From Puniceibacterium confluentis (GTDB lineage Bacteria; Pseudomonadota; Alphaproteobacteria; Rhodobacterales; Rhodobacteraceae): DNA of 64,000 nt. The stretch spans positions 62,001 through 126,000 of the forward strand of contig NZ_VOJI01000012.1 in assembly GCF_007923445.1 (NCBI RefSeq). Reading direction: 5' to 3'. A program made the position numbers and the translations under genes. This document shows positions 46,079 through 54,809 of this stretch, piece after piece. Every line of letters begins with the position of its first letter. The stretch's first letter is position 1. Below the pieces are notes generated by a model. That model was given only the letters and a program-made list of their open reading frames with translations. It was not told the origin of the DNA and did not search any database.

Positions 46079-46737
46079 GACCTTTCCCCGCCTGCCAGAT
46101 CGCGGATCGGGAATTCGTCAGGTTCGACCTGCGCCGTGCGCCGCGTGCGGATAGCCCAGATCAAAAGGCCGATGATGAAGAAGGCGCTTGGTGCGAGCAG
46201 CATGAAGCCAAGGGGCTGGAACCAGCCACCATCAGAGACCGGCCGCAGCACCTGCACGCCGAAAACCGCGCCCGTCCCCAGGCCTTCGCGGATCGCGGCG
46301 ACGATCATCAGCACGAGGCTGTAGCCAAGCCCGTTGCCAAGACCGTCCAGAATGCTCGGCCAGACCGGATTGCGCATCGCGAAGGTCTCGGCACGGCTAA
46401 GGACGATGCAGTTGGTCACGATCAGCCCGACAAAAACCGACAACCGCTGGCTCATCTCGAAGGCGTAGGCGCGCAGGAACTGATCGGCGACAATCACGAG
46501 CGAGGCGATGATGGTGATCTGCACGACCAGCCGGATCGACGTCGGCAGATGACGGCGGATCAGGCTGATCGCAGCACTCGCTGCCGTCAGCACCACGGTC
46601 AGGGCCAGACTCATCGTCAGGGCCGTAGCCATCGTTGTGGTTACGGCAAGCGCCGAACAGATACCGAGGATCTGCAGGGTGACCGGGTTGTTGTCGATCA
46701 GCGGCGCGGTCAGATAGTGAAGCTTCTTGCCGGTCAT
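46075..46737 (-). CDS. nqrD: NQR subunit D
   Basis: Integral membrane subunit of 220 aa, homologous to NqrE but inverted in topology. The iron-centre Cys residues lie in [14 protein letters not shown] and [29 protein letters not shown] is also typical of the family. The start overlaps the nqrC stop by 4 bp. Confidence 0.95.
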   Translation of the reverse strand: MTGKKLHYLTAPLIDNNPVTLQILGICSALAVTTTMATALTMSLALTVVLTAASAAISLIRRHLPTSIRLVVQITIIASLVIVADQFLRAYAFEMSQRLSVFVGLIVTNCIVLSRAETFAMRNPVWPSILDGLGNGLGYSLVLMIVAAIREGLGTGAVFGVQVLRPVSDGGWFQPLGFMLLAPSAFFIIGLLIWAIRTRRTAQVEPDEFPIRDLAGGERS

Positions 46738-47546
46738 GGGCTCTCTCCTGACCGGAGGTTGTCGAGGAACGGGCCGAAGCCATCGGGACCGAGCCAGAAC
46801 CGGACAAGGCGCGCGACCCCGGTACTGGACTGCGTGGCACCCGATATCCCGTCAACTTCTGACGGGCCGCTGGCGCTGCCGCGCACCACGCTGATGACGA
46901 CTTCCCCCGATGGGTCGACGGCCTGCCGGTCCGTCCACAGGGCTTGCCACACGGGATCGGTGATCCGTGACCCAAGGCCCGGCGTTTCGCCCTGTTCATA
47001 GATGCTGAGGCCCGCGATCGTGTTCAGATCGGCAGACAGGGCGAGATAGGCGCGGATCGTCGATTGATAGCCGGTCCCGTAGACCGGCAGAACCACCAGC
47101 GCCAGACCGTCCCTGCCGCGCAGCAGATAGGCCGGCGCAAGGTGCGGGCGGCGGCCGATTCCGGCAAGATCCTGTTCCGGCGTCAGGTCAATCGTCTGCG
47201 CCGGGTCGCCCTGGGCGGCAAGAAAGTCATAGCTGTCAGGCGTGGTCTCCTCGGCAATCCGACCGCTTGCCAGATCGACGACAACTGTCTCGAGAGTTTC
47301 CGCCCCGGTTTCGCGCAAGGTGTCGGCAAGGCCCGGAAGTGTTGCGATCATCGCTGCCAGCTTGGCCTCGCGCGCGGCCTCAAGATGAGCCTGCTGGCGC
47401 GGTTTCAGTACCACCGAGGTCAGCGAAACGGTGCTCGCCGATACCAGCGCCACAAGGAAGGCCACGCCCAGCGTCTTGGTCCGGCTGTCGTTGGGCAGGG
47501 CAAGGAAGCGGCGCCACAGCGCGAACGGCATGCGGTCAGACATCAC
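46734..47546 (-). CDS. nqrC: NQR subunit C, covalent FMN subunit
   Basis: Periplasm-facing flavoprotein of 270 aa with one N-terminal helix (about residues 24-46). The FMN attachment motif is [10 protein letters not shown] with T238, a substrate for Apb[17 protein letters not shown] is also typical of NqrC/RnfG. The start at 47546 overlaps the nqrB end by 11 bp. Confidence 0.94.
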   Translation of the reverse strand: MMSDRMPFALWRRFLALPNDSRTKTLGVAFLVALVSASTVSLTSVVLKPRQQAHLEAAREAKLAAMIATLPGLADTLRETGAETLETVVVDLASGRIAEETTPDSYDFLAAQGDPAQTIDLTPEQDLAGIGRRPHLAPAYLLRGRDGLALVVLPVYGTGYQSTIRAYLALSADLNTIAGLSIYEQGETPGLGSRITDPVWQALWTDRQAVDPSGEVVISVVRGSASGPSEVDGISGATQSSTGVARLVRFWLGPDGFGPFLDNLRSGESP

Positions 47547-48342
47547 ACCGCCTCCGCGCCCGTCGCCGGATATTGGCCCAGATAACGACCTGATCTATCA
47601 GCGGCGCAAAGATACTGGCCAGCAGGGCGGCAAAGACCATGGACGACAGGATCCCGCCGCCCTCGTGCCCGAACAGCAAGACCAGAGCGCCCGCAAGCAG
47701 GCCATAGGCCCAGCGCCCGGCATTGGTGCAGGCGGCCGCCACCGGATCGCCGATCAGAAACACCAATCCAAGTATCAGGGTTGCGCCTGGCAGTGCGGGC
47801 CACTCGTCGGGCATTGCCCATGGGACGGCCAGTGCGGCCATCGCGATGAAAAATCCGGCAACGACCCGCCACGACAGGACGCTGGCGGCCAGCAGCACCG
47901 CACCGCTTCCCACGGCAGCAAGCGTCGTTGCCATGCCGGGCTCAGCTGCCCCGCCCTCCGGAAATGAAAACAGCAGGAAGGCCAGGCCGACGGTCGCCGG
48001 GCTCAGGAACCCACGGCCACGTCCGCCAAAGACCAGATCGCCCATCACCAGCCCGAAGGACAGGGAAAGCCCCAGTTGCCAGAGCGGCGCCGTGACCGGG
48101 ACCAGCAGAACAAAGATCATTGCGGTCACGATTCCGTCCCAGCCCATCACACGGTTTCGAAGGCGCGCAAAGGCCACTTGCCACAGGCCAGCGAGACCGA
48201 GGACGAGGACCAGAGGCACAAGCAGAGCGAAACTGCGTTCCGCGACTGCTGCGACCACGGGAGCAAGAGCGGCGACAGCCCAGACGGCAGTCAGACGATT
48301 GTCTTTCCAGAAGCACGGAAGAAGGGGCTCTGACTGGCTCAT
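47536..48342 (-). CDS. nqrB: NQR subunit B, shortened and without FMN motif
   Basis: Membrane subunit of only 268 aa; classical NqrB has about 410. It aligns from the segment VTAMIFVLLVPVTAPLWQ through VFGGRGRGFLSPATVGLAFLLFSFP. It then jumps almost at once to SWRVVAGFFIAMAAL, and continues with FLIGDPVAAACTNAGRWAYG and FAPLIDQVVIWANIRRR. The stretch of about 45 residues that normally includes SGAT, the Thr carrying covalent FMN, is missing, and the N-terminal cap is also reduced. The remaining fold is well preserved and the operon is intact, so it does not look like a pseudogene. Confidence 0.88.
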   Translation of the reverse strand: MSQSEPLLPCFWKDNRLTAVWAVAALAPVVAAVAERSFALLVPLVLVLGLAGLWQVAFARLRNRVMGWDGIVTAMIFVLLVPVTAPLWQLGLSLSFGLVMGDLVFGGRGRGFLSPATVGLAFLLFSFPEGGAAEPGMATTLAAVGSGAVLLAASVLSWRVVAGFFIAMAALAVPWAMPDEWPALPGATLILGLVFLIGDPVAAACTNAGRWAYGLLAGALVLLFGHEGGGILSSMVFAALLASIFAPLIDQVVIWANIRRRARRRCDV

Positions 48343-49613
48343 GCGGCACGCTCTTCATCCAGACCGTCGAGAACATGCCGCAACAGCGCACCGTAATCGC
48401 TGCCCGAGGGGCAGCGCCAGCTCAGCAGCGCCAGGTCCTCCTCAAGCAGTTCCAGACCGCCAAGCCGCTCGGTGGTTTCGACGTCTCCGACCGCAAGTGC
48501 GCGCATCAGGGGTGTCGGCAGAAGGTCGAGCGGGAAGACCCGTTCGAAACCCTCTGACGGCAGTGTCGCGCCAATTGCGGCACGTGGCAGCCTGGCCAGG
48601 AGCCCCCAGAGCAGTGCGCGCGCTGGCACTGCCTCCTCGCGCTTCTTCAGGACCGTCACCTGCAGGTCTTGGCGCCCAAGAAATCGCGCCTCGCGGCCCG
48701 ACAGGATCGAACCCGAAATCAGCCTGGTCGCGGAGGTGTCCTTGTCCGAACGCTTCTCTCCCAAAAGATCGCGCAGGTCTGATCCAAGCGGCGCGCGAAC
48801 CAATGCTGGTTCGCTGACGCCCGGTCCGGCCACGGACAGCGTCCGCTCCGCGGTGATCCGACCGACGGCCAGCAGGTCACCGATCGCGGCAACGTCCTGA
48901 TAGCCGATCTGCCAGACCGATCTTTGGCTCGAGACCGGCCAGAGGTGATGAATATGGGTGCCCGCAAGCCCCGCGGGATGCGGCCCGGAAAACCGCGCGA
49001 CGCGCAACCTTTCGCCGGGTTCCGCCAGCGGCGGTCCAGGGGCCTGACAAATGAAGACCGGCCCATCGGTCAGTCGCTGCAATACCTCCGCGCCGCGCCG
49101 GAAACTGTCCAGCTTCGGTGCAAGAACAACTGCCGGAACGGGCGCAAGCGGATTGGTGTCGGTGGCGGTCACGAAAATCGCCGACGGGCGGTCCGCAGGA
49201 GCCGGGACGCGACCGAACGGGCGGCTGCGAAAGGCAACCCAGGCGCCGCTTCGCAGCAGCAAAGCGCGCAGCGCAGCATCATCTGTCCGCGCCGGTTCCA
49301 CCGAAAACTGGCTTTCCTCGTCGCCTTCCGTCGCAATTTCGATACCTTCGATCCGTCGACGCGCGCCATGGCGGGTCTGACTGATCCGACCCGCCGCGCC
49401 GGCGACAAAGGCAATGTCAGGATGAAGCCGATCTACGCACAGGACCTGGCCACGGCGGACCAGATCACCCTCCCCGACCCGCAGATCAAAGCTCACCCCC
49501 GGAAAATCCCGCGCCACCAGTCCGACCGAGCGCACGGCGCGCAAAACGACAGGCGTGCTGGCGGGAGCCAGACCCAGGTCGATGTCGCGCCCCTTGCGAA
49601 ACCTGAACTCCAC
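48339..49613 (-). CDS. nqrA: NQR subunit A
   Basis: Cytoplasmic subunit of 424 aa. The N-terminus FRFRKGRDIDLGLAP is followed by a Rnf-C-like barrel (GDLVRRGQVLCVDRLHP) and later GTHIHHLWPVSSQRSVW, all typical of NqrA, including the conserved GTHIHHL. It starts 14 bp after the cytochrome gene, and its end overlaps the nqrB start by 4 bp. Confidence 0.93.
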   Translation of the reverse strand: MEFRFRKGRDIDLGLAPASTPVVLRAVRSVGLVARDFPGVSFDLRVGEGDLVRRGQVLCVDRLHPDIAFVAGAAGRISQTRHGARRRIEGIEIATEGDEESQFSVEPARTDDAALRALLLRSGAWVAFRSRPFGRVPAPADRPSAIFVTATDTNPLAPVPAVVLAPKLDSFRRGAEVLQRLTDGPVFICQAPGPPLAEPGERLRVARFSGPHPAGLAGTHIHHLWPVSSQRSVWQIGYQDVAAIGDLLAVGRITAERTLSVAGPGVSEPALVRAPLGSDLRDLLGEKRSDKDTSATRLISGSILSGREARFLGRQDLQVTVLKKREEAVPARALLWGLLARLPRAAIGATLPSEGFERVFPLDLLPTPLMRALAVGDVETTERLGGLELLEEDLALLSWRCPSGSDYGALLRHVLDGLDEERAA

Positions 49614-49627
49614 GGAACCCGTTCCCC

Positions 49628-50710
49628 CTATGGCCGCGCCAGCCCGGTCACGTCCACCGAAGAGACCTTGGCAAGGTCTGACAGGCTGTCGATCAGCAAC
49701 TGAACTGTGTAGTGCGGGTTGTGCGCAAAGGCCCCAGGGTCCTTGCTGGCGAATTGATAATTGTACGCGGCGCGCAACAGGCGCGGCGTCCAGCTCTGAT
49801 ACCGGTTGGGAAAGGCCGCCTCACCTTCATCGACCGCGCCGTTGGCGTTGAGATCGTTGAAGAAATACGGATAGGCCGCGTCCGAATAGACGATGGCGCC
49901 GCCGCCGACCTCGGTTGCATAGGTCATGATCGCGGCGCTCAGCCGGGCACGGAGCTCGTCGATGACGACCGCAATCCCGGCGCTGGCGTCGCCGGTCCCA
50001 AGGATGTCGAGCGGTGTTGTCCGGATGGCACGGAAATCCGTCACGCCGGAGTGGCAGCCTGTGCAGCTTTCCAGCACGACCTTTGTCTCATGCGCCCCAT
50101 GGCAGCTGACACAAGTGCCGAAGTCCTGGACATGCCCAAAGGCACCGGCGTAGCTTTGGCCGACGTATTCGTATCCGCCCCTTGCCACCCCGCCAAGTTG
50201 CGTCGCGGCCGCCGCCGCGTAGTGGATGTTGATGAAGGCGATCCCGGCGGAAACCTGATCATCGGCGAGCCCCCCGAGCGCCGCTCCGACAGTCTCGGCA
50301 GAGGTTCGACCCTGATGGCAGACGGTGCAGATCGCCGATCCGTCAGACATGTTGACGACCTGGCCGCTGGGAAAGATCACGTCCCGCAGGCTTTCGGCCC
50401 CCGGATTATGGCAGGCTGCGCATTCCACCGTGGTGCCGATTGGTTCCGGGTGATCAATCACCCCCGCCGAGGCCGGAGAGCTTGCCAAATAGTCCAGGAT
50501 GCCGGTCGTCGAATGGCAAACTGCGCACTCCCCCGGGATCTCACCCTCGGCATCCCAATGTCGGAACGCCTCTGCCTCAGAATTTGCGTGCGGCGAGGAA
50601 TTCCACGCCTCCGTGATTTCATCGGGGGTTGGCTTTGTCTGTGCCAGCGCTGCTCCGATAACCAGCAGCGACACGGCAGAGCCAACCCAGACATGGATGC
50701 TTCGTTGCAT
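49628..50710 (-). CDS. Periplasmic pentaheme cytochrome c
   Basis: Exported protein of 360 aa with a signal peptide (residues 8-24, ending ALAQ) and five CXXCH motifs at 62-66, 97-101, 128-132, 200-204 and 216-220. The C-terminal third has an EF-hand-like loop (D286-x-N288-x-N290...E297) and the sequence FAHNPHYTVQLLIDS, typical of some multihaem cytochromes. It is the first gene of the nqr operon, so it may donate or accept electrons in connection with NQR. The closest described family is unclear; homology by haem motifs only. SD GGAGG lies 8-9 nt upstream. Confidence 0.85.
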   Translation of the reverse strand: MQRSIHVWVGSAVSLLVIGAALAQTKPTPDEITEAWNSSPHANSEAEAFRHWDAEGEIPGECAVCHSTTGILDYLASSPASAGVIDHPEPIGTTVECAACHNPGAESLRDVIFPSGQVVNMSDGSAICTVCHQGRTSAETVGAALGGLADDQVSAGIAFINIHYAAAAATQLGGVARGGYEYVGQSYAGAFGHVQDFGTCVSCHGAHETKVVLESCTGCHSGVTDFRAIRTTPLDILGTGDASAGIAVVIDELRARLSAAIMTYATEVGGGAIVYSDAAYPYFFNDLNANGAVDEGEAAFPNRYQSWTPRLLRAAYNYQFASKDPGAFAHNPHYTVQLLIDSLSDLAKVSSVDVTGLARP

Positions 50711-50775
50711 CAGACCAACCTCCGCGCGAACACAAGTTTCTCATTATCAATATGCGCCTCGGAGTGATGTTGGTG

Positions 50776-50789
50776 TTGATCCAGGTCAA
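50776..50789. promoter_or_regulatory. FNR/CRP-family box upstream of the cytochrome-nqr operon
   Basis: TTGAT-CCAG-GTCAA, an FNR-type dyad differing from the consensus TTGAT-N4-ATCAA at one position. It lies 66 bp before the operon start codon, ahead of a plausible -10 (CATATT or GATAAT at 50743-50754). Suggests oxygen- or NO-dependent control by FnrL or a DNR-type protein. Confidence 0.6.
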
Positions 50790-51098
50790 CTCGTGACCAG
50801 CCCATGGCGCGGCATCAACAAGAGAAGGGTCGACCGCAGGTCCATCCCCTCCGCCATTATCTCCAGGAAAAGCATTCTCGCGATCTGGCTGCGGCCGGAT
50901 CTTGCATCGCTTTCGAAGGTCATACGGGTGTGGCTGGGCACCGGCCCGGACGCTTTGAGACCAGGAAGCCGTCGCTCAGGGCTGATAATCTCCGGACCTC
51001 CTGACTGCGCCGATTTGGTGAATAGCTTGCCAGGGTTTTAAAGTCGCGGTTTCCCGTGGACCCTTAGTCAACACTGCGATGCGAGTGGCATTCAGTAG

Positions 51099-51360
51099 AG
51101 GGAACCCATATCGGACGTTCAAAATATTCGGTCCCTGGCCGCCCTCGACAAGCTTCAGGCGCTGCGCGACCGGTTGGGCAAACCGCTGATCGTCCGCTCC
51201 GCCTGTCGCAGACCCGAGCATGACCGAGCCGTCGGTGGAGCGACGCGGTCCAAGCACCTCGACGGCACCGCCTTCGACATCGCCATGACGAACCACGGCC
51301 CGGTGGCCGTCGAGGCGGCGGCACGAGCAGTGGGCATGCTTGGCTTTGTCCTGACTAAAG
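51099..51360 (+). pseudogene. Fragment of M15 peptidase (prophage/GTA type)
   Basis: The frame reads ALDKLQALRDRLGKPLIVRS and then GGATRSKHLDGTAFDIAM, the zinc-binding core (SKHLDGTAFD) of Peptidase_M15_3 domains used in phage tail/lysis modules. Both ends are missing: no start or N-terminal domain, and it is truncated at the LysR gene end. It is a decayed remnant. Confidence 0.7.
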
Positions 51361-52215
51361 GGAGGCCCAGAATGCCTCGGCTGCCGGACCCAAGTGGCGA
51401 TCTTCTGACCGGATCTTGCGCAATTGGCGTTGGCTCGTTGGATCCTGCGGCATGACAAAGGCCAATTCGTCGGGCTGGTGTTGAATGGCGCTGCGCGGCA
51501 GGATCGTGGCTCCGAGACCGGCGCGCACGAAGGACAGCAGCGCGGTCGTGTTGCGGGCCTCGAGATTGCACGCCTCCAGCAGTCGTTGCACGCTGGAATG
51601 GTCCACCAGATGGCAGAGTGGGTTTGCAATGATCGGTTCCCGCTCGAGCAAGGTCCACGAAACCGTTCTTTTTGCTGCCGCTGCAAGCGAGATCGGGCCA
51701 TCCTTCCGACAGACAATGCCGAGGTCGTCCTGCAGGATGACATTGCCGTCTGCAGGGTCGCCGGTCGCTGCGGACAGGATGCCGATGTCGGCGGCGTCGA
51801 GCTTGACCCGTCGGCGTACGGCCGCACTGTCCACGTCGCTGATTTCAAGCCTTACGTCCGGTCGGATGCGGCGGAACGCGGCGATGACCCCCGGCAAGAC
51901 CGTGACGGTCGCCGACGGCACCGCGGCGATGCGGACGGTGCCCGCTGTCGAGATCGCGTGCCGTCCGATTGCCTCGACGCTGCGCGTGAAAGCGTCCGTG
52001 ACGCGGCTGCTTTCCTCCAGCACGAGCTGGCCCAGCGCCGTGAGCCGGTTCTTTCGATCGGTTTCGAACAAGGGTGCACCGATGTGGTCCTCCAGTTGCG
52101 CGAGCGTCATCGACACGGCCGAAGGCGTGCGGGCAAGGAGGGACGCCGCCGCCGTGAGCGATCCTTGCTCGGCGACGATCCGAAAGGTGCGCAACATCTC
52201 CAGTTTGATCGCCAT
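51355..52215 (-). CDS. LysR family transcriptional regulator
   Basis: Regulator of 286 aa with a winged-helix N-terminus (MLRTFRIVAEQGSLTAAASL, PSAVSMTLAQLEDHIGAPLFE) and a substrate-binding effector domain (about residues 90-286). It is divergent from the aldehyde dehydrogenase operon with 93 bp between the starts, the usual position for the operon's own activator. Two TTCA-N7/8-TGAA dyads occupy the gap. Confidence 0.92.
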   Translation of the reverse strand: MAIKLEMLRTFRIVAEQGSLTAAASLLARTPSAVSMTLAQLEDHIGAPLFETDRKNRLTALGQLVLEESSRVTDAFTRSVEAIGRHAISTAGTVRIAAVPSATVTVLPGVIAAFRRIRPDVRLEISDVDSAAVRRRVKLDAADIGILSAATGDPADGNVILQDDLGIVCRKDGPISLAAAAKRTVSWTLLEREPIIANPLCHLVDHSSVQRLLEACNLEARNTTALLSFVRAGLGATILPRSAIQHQPDELAFVMPQDPTSQRQLRKIRSEDRHLGPAAEAFWASL

Positions 52216-52260
52216 TTCAATTTTCCTGAAATTACCTTCAGATATTCAAGATTGCCTGAA
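52216..52260. promoter_or_regulatory. Paired dyads, probable LysR operator
   Basis: TTCA-N7-TGAA at 52216-52230 and TTCA-N8-TGAA at 52245-52260, each followed by AAT. The first abuts the LysR start codon, consistent with autoregulation; the second lies toward the aldehyde dehydrogenase promoter. Confidence 0.5.
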
Positions 52261-52308
52261 ATGCCTCGCCTCGTCTAGGACGGATGTCAAGCAAGACGAG
52301 GATGAGCT

Positions 52309-53754
52309 ATGCAGACCGGACTCTATATCGATGGCCGCTGGGAAACCGGCGCAGGCGAGATCGAAAACCGTAACCCTTCGGATCTGTCGGATCTGATCGG
52401 CACCTATGCTCAGGCCGGCGCGGACCAGCTGGACGCCGCGCTCGCCGCCGCGCGCAAGGCGCAAAAGGCATGGTGGGCCGCAGGCATTCAGAAGCGCCAC
52501 GATGTGCTGATGGCTATCGGCACCGAGTTGATGGCACGGGCCGAGGAAATCGGACGGATCGTGGCGCGCGAGGAAGGCAAGCCGCTGGCCGAAGGCAAAG
52601 GCGAGGTTTACCGCGCCGGGCAGTTCTTTACCTATTACGCCGCTGAATGCCTGCGCAATCAGGGCGAACTGGCCGAAAGCGTCCGTCCCGGAGTGGAGAT
52701 CGACGTGCGCCGCGAGCCGGTGGGCGTGGTGGCGATCATCAGCCCCTGGAACTTTCCCGTGGCGACTCCTGCATGGAAGATCGCGCCCGCACTCGCCTTC
52801 GGCAATGCGGTGGTCTGGAAACCCGCCAACCTGACCCCGGCCAGCGCGGTTGCCCTGACCGAGATCATCGCCAGGCAGGATATTCCGGCGGGCCTCTTCA
52901 ACCTCGTCGCCGGTCCGGGCCGCGATGTCGGCCAGCGTCTGGTGGAGAGCCGCGACGTGGCGGCGATCAGCTTTACCGGCTCCGTCCCCGTGGGCCGCGG
53001 CATTGCCGCCTCGGCGATTCAGAACATGACCAAGCTGCAGATGGAGATGGGGTCGAAAAACCCCATGGTCATCATGGACGACGCCGATCTCGATCTGGCG
53101 GTTGCCTGCGCCTCGGGTGCCGCCTTCGGGGCGACGGGCCAGAAATGCACCGCGGCCTCGCGGCTGATCGTGCACGAAGCGATCCACGATGCCTTTGTCG
53201 AAAAGCTGGTGAAGGCGGCCGAGGCGCTGAAGGTCGGTCACGCGCTGGACGCGGGCACCCAACTCGGCCCCGTCGTCAGCCAGGCGCAGCTGACGCAGAA
53301 CCTTGAATACATCGAGATCGGCAAGCGTGACGGTGCCGAACTGCTGACCGGCGGCACGCGGCTGGAGCGCGCGACCGAGGGCTACTATATGGCCCCGGCG
53401 GTCTTTGCGGGCACGCGCAACGACATGCGCGTCAATCGCGAAGAGATGTTCGCCCCGATCACCTGCGTGATCAAGGCCGGCGGCTACGACGAGGCGCTGG
53501 CCATCGCCAATGATACCGATTTCGGCCTGACAGCCGGGATCATGACCCGCAGCCTCGCCCGTGCCAGCCATTTTCGTGCCAACATGCGCGCCGGGTGCGT
53601 GATGGTGAACCTGCCGACGGCGGGTACCGATTATCATGTCCCCTTCGGCGGACGCGGAGCGTCGTCCTACGGTCCGCGCGAACAGGGCACCTATGCCGCC
53701 GAGTTCTACACCACCGTGAAGACCGCCTATGTCGCGGCAGGCGAGCCGGCATGA
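52309..53754 (+). CDS. Aldehyde dehydrogenase (2,5-dioxopentanoate/KGSA dehydrogenase-like)
   Basis: NAD(P)-dependent aldehyde dehydrogenase of 481 aa. It has the cofactor region VAIISPWNFPVATPAWK, ISFTGSVPVGR, catalytic Glu in MEMGSKNPMVI and catalytic Cys in TGQKCTAASR. The sequence style is close to 2-oxoglutarate-semialdehyde dehydrogenases, which finish several pathways of proline, hydroxyproline and sugar breakdown. The exact substrate is unknown. It is the first gene of the operon; its stop overlaps the next start by 4 bp. Confidence 0.9.
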   Translation: MQTGLYIDGRWETGAGEIENRNPSDLSDLIGTYAQAGADQLDAALAAARKAQKAWWAAGIQKRHDVLMAIGTELMARAEEIGRIVAREEGKPLAEGKGEVYRAGQFFTYYAAECLRNQGELAESVRPGVEIDVRREPVGVVAIISPWNFPVATPAWKIAPALAFGNAVVWKPANLTPASAVALTEIIARQDIPAGLFNLVAGPGRDVGQRLVESRDVAAISFTGSVPVGRGIAASAIQNMTKLQMEMGSKNPMVIMDDADLDLAVACASGAAFGATGQKCTAASRLIVHEAIHDAFVEKLVKAAEALKVGHALDAGTQLGPVVSQAQLTQNLEYIEIGKRDGAELLTGGTRLERATEGYYMAPAVFAGTRNDMRVNREEMFAPITCVIKAGGYDEALAIANDTDFGLTAGIMTRSLARASHFRANMRAGCVMVNLPTAGTDYHVPFGGRGASSYGPREQGTYAAEFYTTVKTAYVAAGEPA

Positions 53755-54764
53755 GCGCGCTGATCGACGGGCTGCAATACGCCAACTGGTCGGAGAAGAT
53801 CTTCCGCCAGATGCGCGCGGGCGGCGTGGACGCGGTGCATGTCACCATCACCTATCACGAGACCTTCCGCGAAACCGTGCTGCAGATCGAACGCTGGAAC
53901 CGTTGGTTCGAGCAGTATTCCGACCTGATCTTCCAGGGCCGCACCGCCGCGGACGTGACGCTGGCGCAAGAGACGGGTCGCACCGCGATCTTTTTCGGCT
54001 CGCAGAACCCGTCCTGCATGGAGGACGACATCGGCCTGGTCGAGATCCTGCACACGCTGGGCCTGCGCTTCATGCAGCTGACCTACAACAACCAGTCGCT
54101 TCTGGCCTCGGGCTGCTACGAGGACAAAGACACCGGCCTGACACGCATGGGTCGCGAGGTGGTGACCGAGATGAACCGGGTGGGCCTGGTGGTCGACATG
54201 AGCCATTCCGGCGAGCGTTCGACGCTGGAGGCGATCGAGCATTCGACCCGCCCCATCGCGATCACCCACGCCAACCCGGCCAGCTGGCACGCGGCACGGC
54301 GCAACAAGTCCGACACCGTGCTGAAGGCTTTGGGCGAGAGCGGCGGGATGCTGGGCTTTTCGGTCTATCCGCATCACCTGAAGGGCGGCAGCGCCTGCAG
54401 GCTGCAGGACTTCTGCGACATGATCGTGCGGACCGCTGACCTGATGGGGCCGTCCCATGTCGGGATCGGCACCGACCTCTGCCAGGACCAGCCCGACAGC
54501 ATCGTGGAATGGATGCGCGTCGGCCGCTGGACCAAGCGGATCGATTTTGGCGAGGGCAGCGCCGCGGCGCCCGGGTTTCCGGACATGCCTGGATGGTTCG
54601 CCGACAACCGCGATTTCGGGACCATCCGGGCCGGCCTGCGCGCCGCCGGGATGAGCGATGCGAACACGGACGCAGTCATGGGAGGAAACTGGCTGCGGTT
54701 TTTCGAGACAAGTTTCGGCGCGGTTCGCGGGACCGACGAGATCGGCGCACGCGCTGCCGAATGA
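53751..54764 (+). CDS. Membrane dipeptidase (M19)-like protein with altered metal site
   Basis: Protein of 337 aa in the M19/renal dipeptidase superfamily. Seen are MQLTYNNQSLLASGCYE, DMSHSGERSTLEAI and ITHANPASWH (two His ligands), and later HVGIGTDLCQD. The usual first motif DGHNDLP, whose His and Asp bind zinc, reads IDGLQYANW here, so those ligands are absent. Such DGLQ-type members form a distinct group with probably other substrates. The ATG at 53751 is inside the preceding stop. Confidence 0.85.
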   Translation: MSALIDGLQYANWSEKIFRQMRAGGVDAVHVTITYHETFRETVLQIERWNRWFEQYSDLIFQGRTAADVTLAQETGRTAIFFGSQNPSCMEDDIGLVEILHTLGLRFMQLTYNNQSLLASGCYEDKDTGLTRMGREVVTEMNRVGLVVDMSHSGERSTLEAIEHSTRPIAITHANPASWHAARRNKSDTVLKALGESGGMLGFSVYPHHLKGGSACRLQDFCDMIVRTADLMGPSHVGIGTDLCQDQPDSIVEWMRVGRWTKRIDFGEGSAAAPGFPDMPGWFADNRDFGTIRAGLRAAGMSDANTDAVMGGNWLRFFETSFGAVRGTDEIGARAAE

Positions 54765-54809
54765 CCTGCCCCGCGGTGGGCGGGGATTTCGTTTCTGGGA
54801 GGAAAATCA

